Of a stretch of 64,000 nt of DNA, positions 48,585 to 60,055 are shown in pieces. The position numbers and the translations under genes were made by a program. Every line of letters begins with the position of its first letter. Positions within the stretch are counted from its first letter, which is position 1. Source of the stretch: Vitellaria paradoxa (Eukaryota > Streptophyta > Magnoliopsida > Ericales > Sapotaceae); NCBI GenBank assembly GCA_019916065.1, contig CM034236.1:27122457-27186456 (forward strand). Direction: 5' to 3'. The notes beneath the pieces were generated by a model that did no database searches, was not told the DNA's origin, and was given only the letters and a program-made list of their open reading frames with translations.

Positions 48585-51184
48585 TGTCACGCCCCGGATC
48601 TCGTGACCCGAGGGGTGAGTGATAAACACACACAACATGCACTAACATAACCAATCCCCATATCCAGAGCAACGCAACGTAAGCTAGTAAGCCCGAGATA
48701 TAAAATAGAATAACAGAAGTTTAACCTTGATTATTGCCAGGTCACATACTCCATACACCATTCCGAATTTACATAACTTAGGCCTTAAGGCCTTTACAAC
48801 CAAATTGAAGAAAAAGTTTAAAAGTGCATAATATTACAATTCCTAAAAAGATATTTAAACTAGATGACAAGAGCTTTGCTAAGCTTAGTTAGGCTCATGC
48901 ATGACCTCCTAGTCCAACCCCATTAGCCCACCTGATTGTTATTGCCTGTACCTGTATCAAAATTTGTAGGGACGTGAGCACGGGTCCACTTGTGCCCACG
49001 ATGTCTCAAGCAAACATATATGGTATACAATCTAACCATGCAATGCATCTCAAGTAAGGTTATCCATTTTAACATTTTCTAGAGTCATGACATTTCACAA
49101 ACATAGCCATGCTTAAGTAAGTGGAAACATAAACTCATAAAACAATGTCAAAGTTTAAGATTTGAATTTTGGTTAAGGTTTATGGATTGCAATTCAAACT
49201 CCAATTCCATTCATAATTCAACACCACTTTAACATTTGAATAATATTCAAGCAAGTAAACGTATTCACATCATCATCCGTTCATCATCCCATAGCACAAC
49301 CACAACCAAACAAACCATCGGGGGATGGGTTCACACACACTATCGTCTTTTATGGGCCAATACCCAATGGAAACGATAAACCGACGTTGTCGTTTAGGAT
49401 CACCGTCCAGGGCCACGAGAAGCCAAAACATACGTAATGTTGTGGGCTACTAACCCACTGGCATTGACACCAAACCCTGCGCAGGATTCGGGACTTTTAA
49501 CCCAAGGGTACTCTCTAAACCATTCCTATTTACCGCACCCCACCATGACCCCCGGCACACAATTCATCATTCATACCATACAATCTCATATTTCATAGAT
49601 TCACATTCATCTTCAATACCTTTCAACACACATGTCAATGTTAAGGTTCATCTCATGGTTTATTACATATCACATTGATCAAATCATATTAAGCATCCCC
49701 TATTTACCAACATTCAGAACATGAGTTCCTTTTTGTCAAGTCACATTTCACTTAATCAATCACAAGTTCATAGACTTCAACATTTAGTTTACATCAAGGC
49801 ATATTCACAATTCTATTCAATTGAGACTCTTACTTCAAAGTAGACTTCCAATTCATGCAATTCAAGATAACTTTCACTTACCCCTTTCAAATTAAATCCC
49901 ATAAGCTTAAGTTAAACACTCCTTAATCAGTTTTAAAAGCTCATTTTCCTTTTAAAATCCATATAATCAATCAATTAAAAGTTTTGTGTAAAAATAAGTT
50001 ACCAATTCTTCCATATGCCTAAAGTAGAAGGCTAAACTAAACAATGTCAGAAAAGTGACCTAGGCTCTGTGGGCACCCAAGCTGACACTCAGCCGGGCGC
50101 CCATGCCTTAATTTCTTGGGCGGCCAAAGGGGCTTGGGCACTCGACTGTGTCCCCCCTCAGGCACCCACAGCATGGGCCAAGTTTCGGGTTTCAAGCCCT
50201 GTTTTCTGGTTTCATGATTTTTCACCCTTGGGACCTCAAATTGACCAAGTTAATGTAAAAATACCTCAAGTTTCAAATTTCCAACATCAACATAAGGTTC
50301 TAAGGCTTCAAACAAAATAAAAAATTTGAGTTTTCATCAACCACAAGTCATGGATCAAAACACTACTTTCACTCTCTCAACCTATACATATATATAGACA
50401 TGTGTATAACTCTTATTTCCTTCCATACATGAAACCAAAACTTAAAGAGGGTTTTCTAATGGTAATCTACTCCTTGTTACACAACACATATGTAAAAATG
50501 AGGCATTAAATCCCTACCTCAAGTGGTAAAAAGATAGGTCAACAAGAAGGTGTCTTGAGCTTCCAAACCCTCAAACTTTGATAGCCTCTATCTTCTCCCT
50601 CCTTGATCAAATCTAAAAATAAATGGCGTAGGAAGGTTTCTTCTAATTTCAATTTTGCAAAAGGAATTTGAGTTCCATGAAGATTTGGAAGACCTACCTT
50701 TGAATCTCCACCCGGTGGTCTTCTTCTTCTCTTTTGCTCTTCTCACCCGATTCTCTCTTCTTCCAAGCAACTTCTCTCTCTCTCTCTCTTGCATCAAATC
50801 AATCAAATATATATATATATTACAATATTTTAAACCTCCAAACAGTGATTCCCAGGTCTCCCCTCACCCCTAGCTAGGTATAGATGTTAATAGGGTAAGG
50901 CTCGGCTGGAACATGCAGAGGACATCCTACTGTTGACAAGTGGGGTGCCCCTTATGGACCACGGGTGCCCGTCCTTGAGCCATGGGTGCCCCTCATAACC
51001 TCGAGCGGCCCTCAGCATGCTTTCGAGTCAAAATGTTGACTTTTGAGCCATTTTGCCAATTTTTTCCAAAATTCAAATCCCTAAGTCATCTTTAATGACT
51101 AATATTACTCAATTAACATACTAACATGCCCAAAACATGTTAAAACATTCCAATTATATTAACATGAAAATTCAGGATATTACA
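48585..51184 (-). repeat. 3' LTR of the chromovirus
   Basis: TGTCACGCCCCGGATCTCGT ... GGATATTACA on the plus strand. It is collinear with 57064-59685. Compared with the LARD LTRs it lacks several hundred bases in the middle but shares both ends. The CT-rich run at 50772-50790 and the TATA-like run beside it recur in all copies of the family. Confidence 0.95.
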
Positions 51185-51202
51185 TTCTCCTCCCCTTTAA
51201 AA
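51185..51202 (-). other. Polypurine tract of the chromovirus
   Basis: The minus strand reads TTTAAAGGGGAGGAGAA directly before the 3' LTR, the usual plus-strand primer site. Confidence 0.75.
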
Positions 51203-51236
51203 ATTTCATCCTTGAAATTTAGTACATAATATAACT

Positions 51237-51514
51237 TTAAGAAAACAAATGTGGATAACGTTCCCGCATCTCGAGCTCACGTTCCCAAGTTGATTCTTCC
51301 ACTCCATGATGTTTCCATAAGACTCGAACCAAAGGAATTGTTTTAGCCCTTTGCACTTGGTCTCGAGCATCCAAAATCTGAATCAGTTGTACTTCGTACT
51401 TCACATCCGAGTTTATTTCCAATTCAGCACATGAGTAGGGTCTGGAATGTACTTACGTAACATAGAGACATTAAAGACTTCGTGCACTCTAGACATTTGG
51501 GGTGGCAATGCCAA
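51237..51514 (-). pseudogene. Chromovirus pol C-terminal tail (chromodomain-type), frameshifted
   Basis: After a stop in the integrase frame (TAC TAG at about 51515) the same frame continues with LALPPQMSRVHEVFNVSMLR and KYIPDP. A frame change near 51430 leads to QLIQILDARDQVQRAKTIPL, then VRVLWKHHGVEESTWE and RYPHLFS. This is the chromodomain-like tail found after integrase in Tekay/Del elements. By family knowledge it helps direct insertion to certain chromatin. Confidence 0.8.
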
Positions 51515-52306
51515 CTAGTAAGCAACCTCTCCAACTCGTGCTAGTATTTCAAATAGTCCAATGTATCTAGGAGATAACTCCCCTTGCTTGCTAAATCTGT
51601 ACTGTCCCTTCCGTGGTGACACTTTTAGGAATACGTGATCTCCCACCTGAAACTCCAAGGGTCTCCTTCTTTGATCTGCATAACTCGTCTGGCGACTACG
51701 TGCTGTCTCTAGTCTTTGCCTAATTACCTTAATCTTCGCATTAGTTTCTTGAACTAACTCTGGTCCAATCATGGCTGCTTCTCCAACTTGTGTCCAACAC
51801 ACTGGGGATCTACATGGTCTTCCATACAATGCCTCAAATGGTGCCATTTCAATGCTAGCCTGGTAACTATTATTATAAGCGAACTCCCCTAGTGGCAAAT
51901 GATCCTCCCAACTACCTTTAAAGTCCAACACACAAGCTCGAAGCATGTCTTCTAAAATCTGAATTGTTCTTTCCGACTGTCCATCAGTTTGGGGATGATA
52001 AGCTGTACTGAAACATAACTCTGCCCCCATGGCTGCTTGAAAACTCTGCCAGAATCGAGAAATGAAACAAGAGTCCTGGTCTGAGACAATGGACACTGGC
52101 GTCCCATGCAACCTCACAATTTCTCGAATGTATAATCGGGCTAAGGAGTCCATTGAATCTGTCATTCGCATTGGCAAGAAATGAGCCAACTTGGTCAACC
52201 GATCAACAATCACCCATATGGTATCACAACCTCTTTTTGTCCTTGTCAACCCTGACACAAAATCCATGGTCACATCTTCCCACTTCCACTTGGATATTGG
52301 CAAAGG
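51515..52306 (-). pseudogene. Chromovirus integrase core
   Basis: An uninterrupted stretch of 262 codons after an in-frame TAG (about 52304-52306). The three catalytic acidic residues are visible: D in [10 protein letters not shown] in [10 protein letters not shown], and E in [16 protein letters not shown]. This is the DDE integrase arrangement that joins cDNA to host DNA. The GPF/Y-like C-terminal region follows ([22 protein letters not shown]). It is one piece of the broken pol; no separate start codon is expected. Confidence 0.9.
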
Positions 52307-52911
52307 CTATAACAATCCAGCCGGTCTTTGATGCTCTGCTTTCACCTGCTGACAAGTTAGACACTTGCTAATAAACTCTGCCACATCCTTTTTCATTTCT
52401 ACCCAATAAAACTGCCTCTTCAAGTCATGATACATTTTTGTACCCCCCGGATGCACTGCTAGCCTAGAATGATGAAAATCCCTCAAAACTTCATCTCTAA
52501 CTGGGGAGGGCACAAAGATTCTCCCTTGGTATTTGACCACTCCATCATCACCCACTGTCCAGTCCAGAACATCCACCCAATCCTTTATTTTATTACAAAC
52601 ATCATTAGCTTCCTCATCTAACTTCTGAGCCTCAGTTACTCTATTGATTAAGGCTGGCTGGGTGACAACAGTATGCAACATCCCTTGTTCCTCTCCCTCT
52701 TTAAGTTCCAATTCAAACTCATTCAACGTCCCCATCATTTCCTATTCTTTAACTGCTATACAAGCCATGGTTCTTCTACTCTTCCTGCTCAAGGCATCTG
52801 CGACCATATTAGCTTTGCCCGAATGATAATGCAATTCAAAGTCATAGTTCTCCATATATTCCATCCACCACCGTTGCCTTAAATTCAAGTCTCTCTGAGT
52901 AAAAATGTACT
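52307..52911 (-). pseudogene. Chromovirus pol: end of RNase H and integrase zinc-binding domain
   Basis: Shifted by one frame from the RT part. It continues RNase H sequence ([42 protein letters not shown]), meets a TAG just before 52738 and then runs open for 143 codons. This contains the H2C2 zinc-binding module: H in FHHSRLAVHPGGTKM and the pair C..C in CLTCQQVK, ending in AEHQRPAGLL before a TAG. It links RNase H to the integrase core. Confidence 0.85.
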
Positions 52912-54123
52912 TCAAACTTTTGTGGTTCGAGAATATTCAAATTTCTCACCATACAAGTAATGTCTCCAACTCTTTAAGGCAAAAATGACTGCTGCCAGCT
53001 CCAAATCATGCACTGGATAATTCTTTTCATGATTCTTCAACTGTCTTGAACCATAAGCTACCACTCGCCCATTCTGTATAAGAACATACCCAAGTCCTTC
53101 CTGTAACGCATCACAATACACCAAGTAACTAAATCCCCTCTCTGGGATGACTAATACTGGTGCCATAGTCAATCTTCTTTTTATCTCTTGAAATGATTTT
53201 TCACATGCATCACTCCATTCAAATTTGATCCCCTTTCGGGTTAATCTAGTTAGCGAGGCCGCTAATCTAGAAAAATCTGAGACAAACCTTCTGTAGTATC
53301 CTGCCAACCCGAGGAAACTGCGAACCTCAAATACGGACTTCGGTTGAGACCATTCTAGGATAGCTTCAGTTTTGGATGGGTTCACTACTACTCCTTCCTT
53401 TGAGACAACATATCCCAGAAATTTAACCTTTCTAAGCCAAAATTCACATTTGCTCAGCTTAGCATATAACTGATGATCTTTTAACCTTTGTAGTACAAAC
53501 CTCAAATGTCGTTCATGTTCCTCTTCTGACTTAGAATACACCAAGACATCATCTATGAATACCACCACAAACTCATCCAAGTAATCTTTAAAGACTCGAT
53601 TCATTAAGTCCATAAGGACTACTAGTGCATTTGTTAAACCAAAAGGCATAACCAGAAACTCATAATGACCATACCGAGTCCTGAATGCCGTCTTTGGAAT
53701 GTCTTCTTCTCTTATCCTCACTTGATGGTACCCGGATCGTAGATCAATCTTCGAAAACACCGATGATCCCTTCAACTGATCAAATAAATTGTCGATTCTT
53801 GGCAACGGGTATCTATTCTTGATAGTCACCCTGTTCAATTTCCTGTAATCAATATACATTCTCAAAGTCCCATCTTTCTTAGCTGCAAATAATGCCGGTG
53901 CACCCCAAGGTGAAGTACTTGGCCGGATGAATCCCTTGGCCAACAATTCCTCCACCTGGGTCTTCAATTCTGTTAACTCTGCCGGTGCCAACCTGTAGGG
54001 TGGAATGGAAATGGGTTCGGTGCCTGGACCTAGATCAATGCAAAACTCTACTTCCCTTTTAGGTGGCAATCCAAATATCTCTTCAGGAAACACTTCAGGA
54101 AATTCATTCATAACTCTAGGCAA
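52912..54123 (-). pseudogene. Chromovirus reverse transcriptase and RNase H, frameshifted
   Basis: An open stretch of 403 codons. RT motifs in order: [10 protein letters not shown] and LPPKREVEF at the start, [81 protein letters not shown] and the catalytic FIDDVLVYS. It then carries FLGY, the connection region, and RNase H with the acidic residues in [10 protein letters not shown] and [13 protein letters not shown]. The frame is lost after YGEKFE by what looks like a 1-base deletion near 52930. It is separated from protease by another frame change between 54123 and 54218. The catalytic Asp residues of RT are intact. Confidence 0.95.
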
Positions 54124-54217
54124 TTCAAGTCTCTGTTCCCCGTCTTCTTTCGTCTATAACCATGCAAGCAAACAGACTACACAATTAATGTTTTCTCTGA
54201 CTTTTCAAAAGCGACGC

Positions 54218-54838
54218 TTATTTTATTTCGCACTGGTCTATAAAGAAACGAATTTGATCCCCCTCTAGCATAGTTAAGGTCACCTTACGCTTATTACAAT
54301 CAATCATAGCTTGATAGGACATAAGCCAGTCCATTCCAAGTATGATATCAAAACCCCTCATCTCCAATACAATTAAGTCAAAAGTTGAGATGAACTCTCG
54401 CCCATCAAAAACATCAGTTACCCTTAGTTCACACCCCTTACACACTTGAGTCAAGGAAGAAAATCCCGCTATAGTGGTCTCAACACATAAAAACAATTCC
54501 AAGGGGTTAACATCTAATCCCAAGACATATACAAATGATGTGGCGACAAATGAATGGGATGCTCCCGTGTTTAAGAGTACAGTGGCATTTGATGAATAGA
54601 CACGAAAAATACCTCTTGTCACCATAGGCTTAGCTGGCTCCTCTTGCTGTGCCATTGCAAACACTCTGCCCTGTGGCTGAACATTTTGTGGTTGACCATA
54701 CCTTTGTCTCTATGGGTTCACCCTCAACTGTTGTGATGTTCCAGCTTACATCGTCCTTTGTGGGACACTCTTCTACTGATACTGTTGTTGTACTAACTGG
54801 GAGGTCGATGGGCGGGCTCCCTATATCCATTGTCCAGG
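54218..54838 (-). pseudogene. Chromovirus protease domain with altered active site
   Basis: Minus strand, in the same frame as gag. The retroviral-type aspartic protease motif reads VLLNTGASHSFV at about residue 31 of the open part starting 54664; the family has Asp where this copy has Asn (GAT to AAT, a G-to-A change). The conserved flanks follow: LGLDVNPL, the ELRVTDVFDGREF region and DIILGMDWL. As it stands the protease should be inactive. The linker to the gag zinc knuckles (54665-54838) is poorly conserved. Confidence 0.85.
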
Positions 54839-56014
54839 TTATGCCATCCTTCCTCCTGCACCTCGCTGATTTTGACGGCAAAATCTTTGAATATGCCCCA
54901 TCTCTCCACATCCATAGCATGCCCTGTTCACTCCAACTTGATTATTCCTTGTTGGTCCTGTTGATTCAACCTGTTTCTTACTCCTGGGACACTCCGTACT
55001 TTTGTGACCTTCTTGTCTGTAATTAAAGCATACAATTTGCCTTTGAGAGGTCCCCTTTGATCTTTCCATGGGTGCGGGTGCAGTACTTCCTTAATAAGAC
55101 ATTTGGGCCTGTGGAGCTGACGAACTACCCCTAATCCTTTTTCTACTAACTCCTTCTTGTGGATTTCCCATGGTCTTGCCTCGCTGACTTTCATAAATGA
55201 CTTTGGTCTCATTTAAGTCCCTTTCCACTATCATGGCTCGATTTACCAAAGTCTCATAATCCTCTAGTCCCAACATCACCATCTTATTCCTCAGAGTTGG
55301 TCTCAATCCCCTTTCAAATCTTCTGCACTTCAAGTGAGTAGTAGAAACCAACTCAGGCGCATACTTTGATAAGTCTGAGAATTTCCTCTCATACTCCAAC
55401 ACTAACATAGTCCCTTGTATCAACCCAGCAAATTCCTCCCTCTTAGCATCCCTTAAATATTGAGGGAAGAAGTGATCCCTGAACTTCTCCTTGAACCTTT
55501 CCCAAGTGAGATTCGCTAATCCTCCTGTGTCCTTTAAACTAGACCACCAAGCTGACGCCCTTCCCACTAGCTGAAATGCAGTCAACATAATACAAGTAGA
55601 AGGATCAGTAATCTCCATTGCAACTAGTATCTTCTCACATTCCTCCAAGAATTGTTCTGCCACATCAGTGTTAACCACACCATCGTACGTGGGGGGTTTC
55701 ATCCTCCTGAATTTCTCCAAAGCGGTTGGGCTTGCCTGTGTTTGTGACTGGGGTCCAACTCGAGCCCCACCTGCTATTGCAGCCATAGTTGCCGCCAATT
55801 GTTGTAACACTGCCCCGGCGTCCATGGCTGCTGGTTGTTGAGCCTCTGGTGCCCTCGACTACACCTCCTCCTCTTCTAAGTCATTCTATTGTGTAATAGG
55901 TGGCGCCTCAACCACTGCACTTTGATGTGTTTCCTGCTCTTGCTGAACAAGAGCATGTTCTCTCCCTCTACCCCTACCTCGACCATTACCTCGGCCTAAG
56001 CCTCTAACTCCCAT
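54839..56014 (-). pseudogene. Chromovirus gag with CCHC zinc knuckles, broken by stops
   Basis: A probable original ATG at 56014 gives a Gly/Arg-rich start (MGVRGLGRGNGRGRGRGR). In-frame TAG codons follow at about codons 43 and 52, then 244 open codons from the Met at 55825. The capsid region includes KFRRMKPPTYDG, AEQFLEECEKI, AWWSSLKD, WERFKEKFRDHFFP, EFAGLIQG, YERKFSDLSKYAPELV and FERGLRP, typical of plant chromovirus Gag. A TAA at about 55091 interrupts it, and the same frame continues with two zinc knuckles: CFNYRQEGHKSTEC (second Cys changed to Tyr) and an intact CYGCGEMGHIQRFC. Gag forms the particle and binds the element RNA. Confidence 0.9.
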
Positions 56015-56337
56015 TGCACGTGGGGTCACTATATCTAAAATTTATCAAAGCATAAAATAACAATATTAGATCGACATCTAAGCTTATGATAGAGTAAAAC
56101 TTCATCTCATAATAACAACACAACAGTTTAATACATTCATAAGGGTTCAACATAACAACAACATCTTACTTCCAGTAGTACTACCACAAAAATTTCTAAC
56201 ATTACAAGTTCCCAAGTTACTCTACTGACTAAAATTAAAAGAGTACATAACATAGCATAAGTCCTTAGACTATCAACCTTTCTGACTACCACTAAGGGAA
56301 TTGCCTTTCCAAAATTTTCCTTTTACATTCTTAAATC
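56015..56337. other. Spacer between the extra ORF and gag
   Basis: About 320 bases of AT-rich non-coding DNA within the internal region. Confidence 0.6.
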
Positions 56338-56934
56338 TCAATTCCTATGATACGGGCAAGAGCTACGAGAGTGCCTCCTCCTACCACAATAAGTACAGCA
56401 CTTGATACATTGCTGAGGGCACGAGTAGCATATCCATCCACGCCTACAACAGCCAAGACACACTCCTCGCAGACGATTTTCCCCACTACTAGAGCTTCCA
56501 TCCATCTCCCCAACATTAGTGCTAACCTTATGTGGATTAACATTCTGACTATTTGGGTTGGGTTCTATCATCACGTCTGGGGTCATGGTTGGATTTATTG
56601 AAAGGGTAGGTACCATCACAGTTACATTCTGTACTAGTATCATCGGGTAGGCAAACTGGTACTGAACAGGCATCTGGTAAGGCATCACACTCTGATATGG
56701 ATAAGGTGTTGGATATGGAACTGGGTATGGCACCCCATAGTAGGGTACCATTTGACGACCTAAAGTTGTTAGCACCCTGCTTATCTCTTCTACATTCCTT
56801 GTCACATTCTGGGGCTGAGCCTCGGTTAAACCTTCAATTGCCACTTGGGTAAAGATGTCATCACTAGGCCACACTACCTCTTCTTCCACTGACTGGGCTT
56901 TAGTACCACTGCTCTCCCCTTTTTCTAACCCCAT
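56338..56934 (-). CDS. Extra ORF upstream of gag: Pro/Tyr-rich protein with C-terminal zinc knuckle
   Basis: An uninterrupted 198-codon frame lies between the PBS and gag; its ATG at 56934 is about 110 bases from the PBS and would be the first long ORF on the element RNA. The N-terminal ~60 residues are acidic and polar. Residues about 65-100 are a Pro/Tyr/Val/Gln-rich stretch (VPYPVPYPTPYPYQ). Residues 159-193 are Cys- and Arg-rich. C180-X2-C183-X4-H188-X4-C193 is a perfect CCHC zinc knuckle. A second copy of the spacing, C159-X2-C162-X4-W167-X4-C172, has Trp in place of His. It is not the element's Gag, which follows separately. A nucleic-acid-binding role is inferred from the knuckle only. 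Extra ORFs are known in some plant LTR elements, but I do not recognise this one. Gag, PR and pol are broken, this is not; chance remains possible. Confidence 0.6.
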   Translation of the reverse strand: MGLEKGESSGTKAQSVEEEVVWPSDDIFTQVAIEGLTEAQPQNVTRNVEEISRVLTTLGRQMVPYYGVPYPVPYPTPYPYQSVMPYQMPVQYQFAYPMILVQNVTVMVPTLSINPTMTPDVMIEPNPNSQNVNPHKVSTNVGEMDGSSSSGENRLRGVCLGCCRRGWICYSCPQQCIKCCTYCGRRRHSRSSCPYHRN

Positions 56935-57045
56935 CTAAAATTTGAGACAAGACAAGTTAGATTCCAAGGTCAAATTACAGTTATAATACATTCAAGCATG
57001 CAATATGAGATGCAAGACTTCCCATGTCCCTAGGTATTCTGACCT

Positions 57046-57063
57046 AGTGCTCTGATACCAACC
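57046..57063 (-). other. Primer binding site of the chromovirus
   Basis: The minus strand reads TTGGTATCAGAGCACTAG right after the 5' LTR. TGGTATCAGAGC matches the 3' end complement of initiator tRNA-Met, the usual primer for plant Ty3/gypsy chromoviruses. Confidence 0.85.
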
Positions 57064-59685
57064 TATCATGCCCCGAATCTCATGACCTAAGAGGTGAGTG
57101 ATAAACACACACAACATGCACTAACATAACCAATCCCCATGTCCAGAGCAACGCAACGTAAGCTTGTGAGCCCGAGACATAAAATAGAATAACATAAGTT
57201 TAACCTTGATTATTGCCAGGTCACATACTCTATACACCATTCCCAATTTACATAACTTAGGCCTTAAGGCCATTACAACCAAATTGAAGAAAAAGTTTAA
57301 AAGTGCACAATATTACAATTCCCAAAAAGATATTTAAATAAGATGACAAGAGCTTTGCTAAGCTTAGTTGGGCTCATGCATGACCTCCTAGTCCAACCCC
57401 ATTAGCCCACCTAATTGTTATTGTCTGTACCTGCATCAAAATCTATAGGGACGTGAGCATGGGTCCACTTGTGCCATGATGTCTCAAGCAAACATATATG
57501 GTATGCAATCTAACCATGCAATGCATCTCAAGTAAGGTTAGCCATTTTAACATTTTCTAGAGTCATGACATTTCATTAACATAGCCATGCCAAAGTAAGT
57601 GGAAACATAGACTCATACAACAATGTCAAAGTTTAAGATTTGAATTTCGGTTAAGGTCTATGGATTGCAATTCAAACTCCAATTCCATTCACAATTCAAC
57701 ACCACTTTAACATTTGAATAATATTCAAACAAGTAAACGTATTCACCTCATCATCCATTCATCATCCCATAGCACAACTACAACCAAACAAACCATCGGG
57801 GGATGGGTGCATACACACTAACGTCTTTTATGGGCCAATACCCAACGGAAATGATAAACCGATGTCGTCGTTTAGGATCACCATCCAGGGCCACGAGGAG
57901 CCAAAACACACACAATGTTGTGGGCTACTAACCCACTGGCATTGACACCAAACCCTACGTAGGTTCCGGGACTTTCAACCCGAGGGTACTCTCTAAACCC
58001 TTCCTATTTACCGCACCCCACCACGACCCCGGCACACAATTCATCATTCATACCATACAATCTCATCTTTCATAGATTCACATTCATCATCAATACCTTT
58101 AAACACACATATCAATGTTAAGGTTCATCTCATGGTTCATTACATATCATATTGATCAAATCATATTAAGCATCCCCTATTTACCAACATTCAGAACATG
58201 AGTTCCTTTTCGTCAAGTCACATTTCACTTAATCAATCACAAGTTCATAAACTTCAACATTTAGTTTACATCAAGGCATATTCATAATTCTATTCAATTG
58301 AGACTCTTACTTCAAAGTAGACTTCCAATTCATGCAATTCAAGATAACTTTCACTTGCCCCTTTTAAATTAAATCCCACAAGCTTAAGTTAAACACTCCT
58401 TAATCAGTTTTAAAAGCTCATTTCCCTTTTAAAATCCATGTAATCAATCAATTAAAAGTTTTGTGTAAAAACAAGTTAGCAATTCTTCCATATGCCCAAA
58501 GTAGAAGGCTAAACTAAACAATGTCAGAAAAGTGACCTAGGCTTTGTGGGCGCCCAAGTTGACACTCAGCCGGGCACCCAAGGGGCTTGGGTGCCCATAC
58601 CTTAATTTCTTGGGTGCCCAAGGGGGCTTGGGCGCCTGACTGTGTCCCCCCTCGGGCGCCCACAGCATGGTCCAAGTTTTGGGTTTCAAGCCCTATTTTT
58701 TGGTTTCATGGTTTTTCACCCTTGGGGCCTCAAATTGACCAAGTTAATGTAAAAATACCTCAAGTTTCAAATTTTCAACATCAACACAAGGTTCTTAGGC
58801 TTCAAACAAAATCAAAAATTTGAGTTTTCATCAACCACAAGTCAAGTTATGGATCAAAACACTACTTTCACTCTCTCAACCTATACATATATATAGACAT
58901 GTGTATAACTCCCATTTCCTTCCATACATGAAACCAACACTTAAACATGGTTTTCTAATGGTAATCTACTCCTTGTTACACGACACATATGTAAAAATGA
59001 GGCATTAGATCCCTACCTTAAGTGGTAAAAAGATAGGTCAACAAGAAGGTGTCTTGAGCTTCCAAACCCTCAAACTTTGATGGCCTCTATCTTCTCCCTC
59101 CTTGATCAAATCTAAAAATAAATGGCATAGGAAGCTTTCTTAGGGTTCTAATTTCAATTTTGCAAAAGCAATTTGAGTTCTATGAAGATTTGGAAGACCT
59201 ACCTTTGAATCTCCACCCGGTGGTCTTATTCTTCTCCTTTACTCTTCTTACCCGATTCTCTCTTCTTCCAAGCAACTTCTCTCTCTCTATCTTGCATCAA
59301 ATCAATCAAATGTATATATATTACAATATTTTAAACCTCCAAACAGTGATTCTCAGGTCTCCCCTCACCCCTAGCTAGGTATAGGTGTTCATAGGGTAAG
59401 GCTCGGCTAGAACATGCAAAGGACATCCTACTGTTGACAAGTGGGGCACCCCTCATGGACCACGGGCACCCGTCCTAGAGCCATGGGTGCCCCTTATAAC
59501 CTCGGGCACCCCTCAGCATGCTCCTGAGTTAAAATATTGACTTTTGAGTTATTTTGCCAATTTCTTCCGAAATTCACATCCCTAAGTCATCTTTAATGAC
59601 TAATATTACTCAATTAACATACTAACATGCCCAAAACATGTTAAAACCATCCAATTATATTAACATGAAAATTCAGGATATTACA
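57064..59685 (-). repeat. 5' LTR of the chromovirus
   Basis: Starts TATCATGCCCCGAATCTCAT (mutated TGTCACGCC...) and ends GGATATTACA. Collinear with 48585-51184, with scattered transitions and small indels including a repeat-unit difference near 58580. It holds the element's promoter in minus orientation. Confidence 0.95.
59313..59320 (-). promoter_or_regulatory. Possible TATA box in the chromovirus 5' LTR
   Basis: The run TATATATA lies about 365 bases inside the LTR on the minus strand, followed by a GA-rich stretch (59278-59289). The same pairing recurs in every copy of the family. A transcription start about 30 bases downstream is inferred. Confidence 0.35.
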
Positions 59686-59690
59686 CTTAC

Positions 59691-60039
59691 TATCTTTCAG
59701 TCATACCCAATATCACTTCAAATCATCTTTCATATTGCCAGGTCTACCATTAAAACATCTGTCAAACATTATTTCTAGGTTCACAAACCTCCAATGATTA
59801 CACCATTTACTCACCTATCAACCTTACTTATCATTAGTCAGGGATGTTTACAAAATCCTCATTTCTCTAAACAATACGATCAAGGTTCTAGTAACATTTA
59901 GCTCTAATCACCTTCACCATAATCCTACCACAAGGTACTAATAAGTCCATCCCATGAAAACGACTAAATGTCAGCTATATCACGTCAACATATAACATGC
60001 AATGATAGACTCCCACTGTCCCTTAGGTATTCTGACCTA
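59691..60039 (-). mobile_element. LARD-like element internal region, PBS-side part
   Basis: About 350 bases of non-coding DNA between the nested chromovirus and the PBS. The last part (GGTATTCTGACCTAGGCTCT) is shared with the chromovirus leader at about 57032-57053. Confidence 0.7.
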
Positions 60040-60055
60040 GGCTCTGATACCAACC
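60040..60055 (-). other. Primer binding site of the LARD-like element
   Basis: The minus strand reads TTGGTATCAGAGCCTAG next to the LTR, matching initiator tRNA-Met type PBS and nearly identical to the chromovirus PBS. Confidence 0.85.

Larger units (their letters stand above)
48585..59685 (-). mobile_element. Complete Ty3/gypsy chromovirus (Tekay/Del type), 11.1 kb
   Basis: LTRs of 2600 and 2622 bp bracket a 5.9-kb internal region with PBS, extra ORF, gag, protease, RT-RNase H, integrase, a chromodomain-type tail and a polypurine tract, all on the minus strand. CTTAC flanks it (48580-48584 and 59686-59690). Domain order PR-RT-RH-IN marks Ty3/gypsy. The C-terminal tail after integrase, with IPLVRVLWKHHGVEESTWE, is the form found in Tekay/Del chromoviruses. 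Coding is broken in several places, so this copy cannot mobilise itself. Confidence 0.95.
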
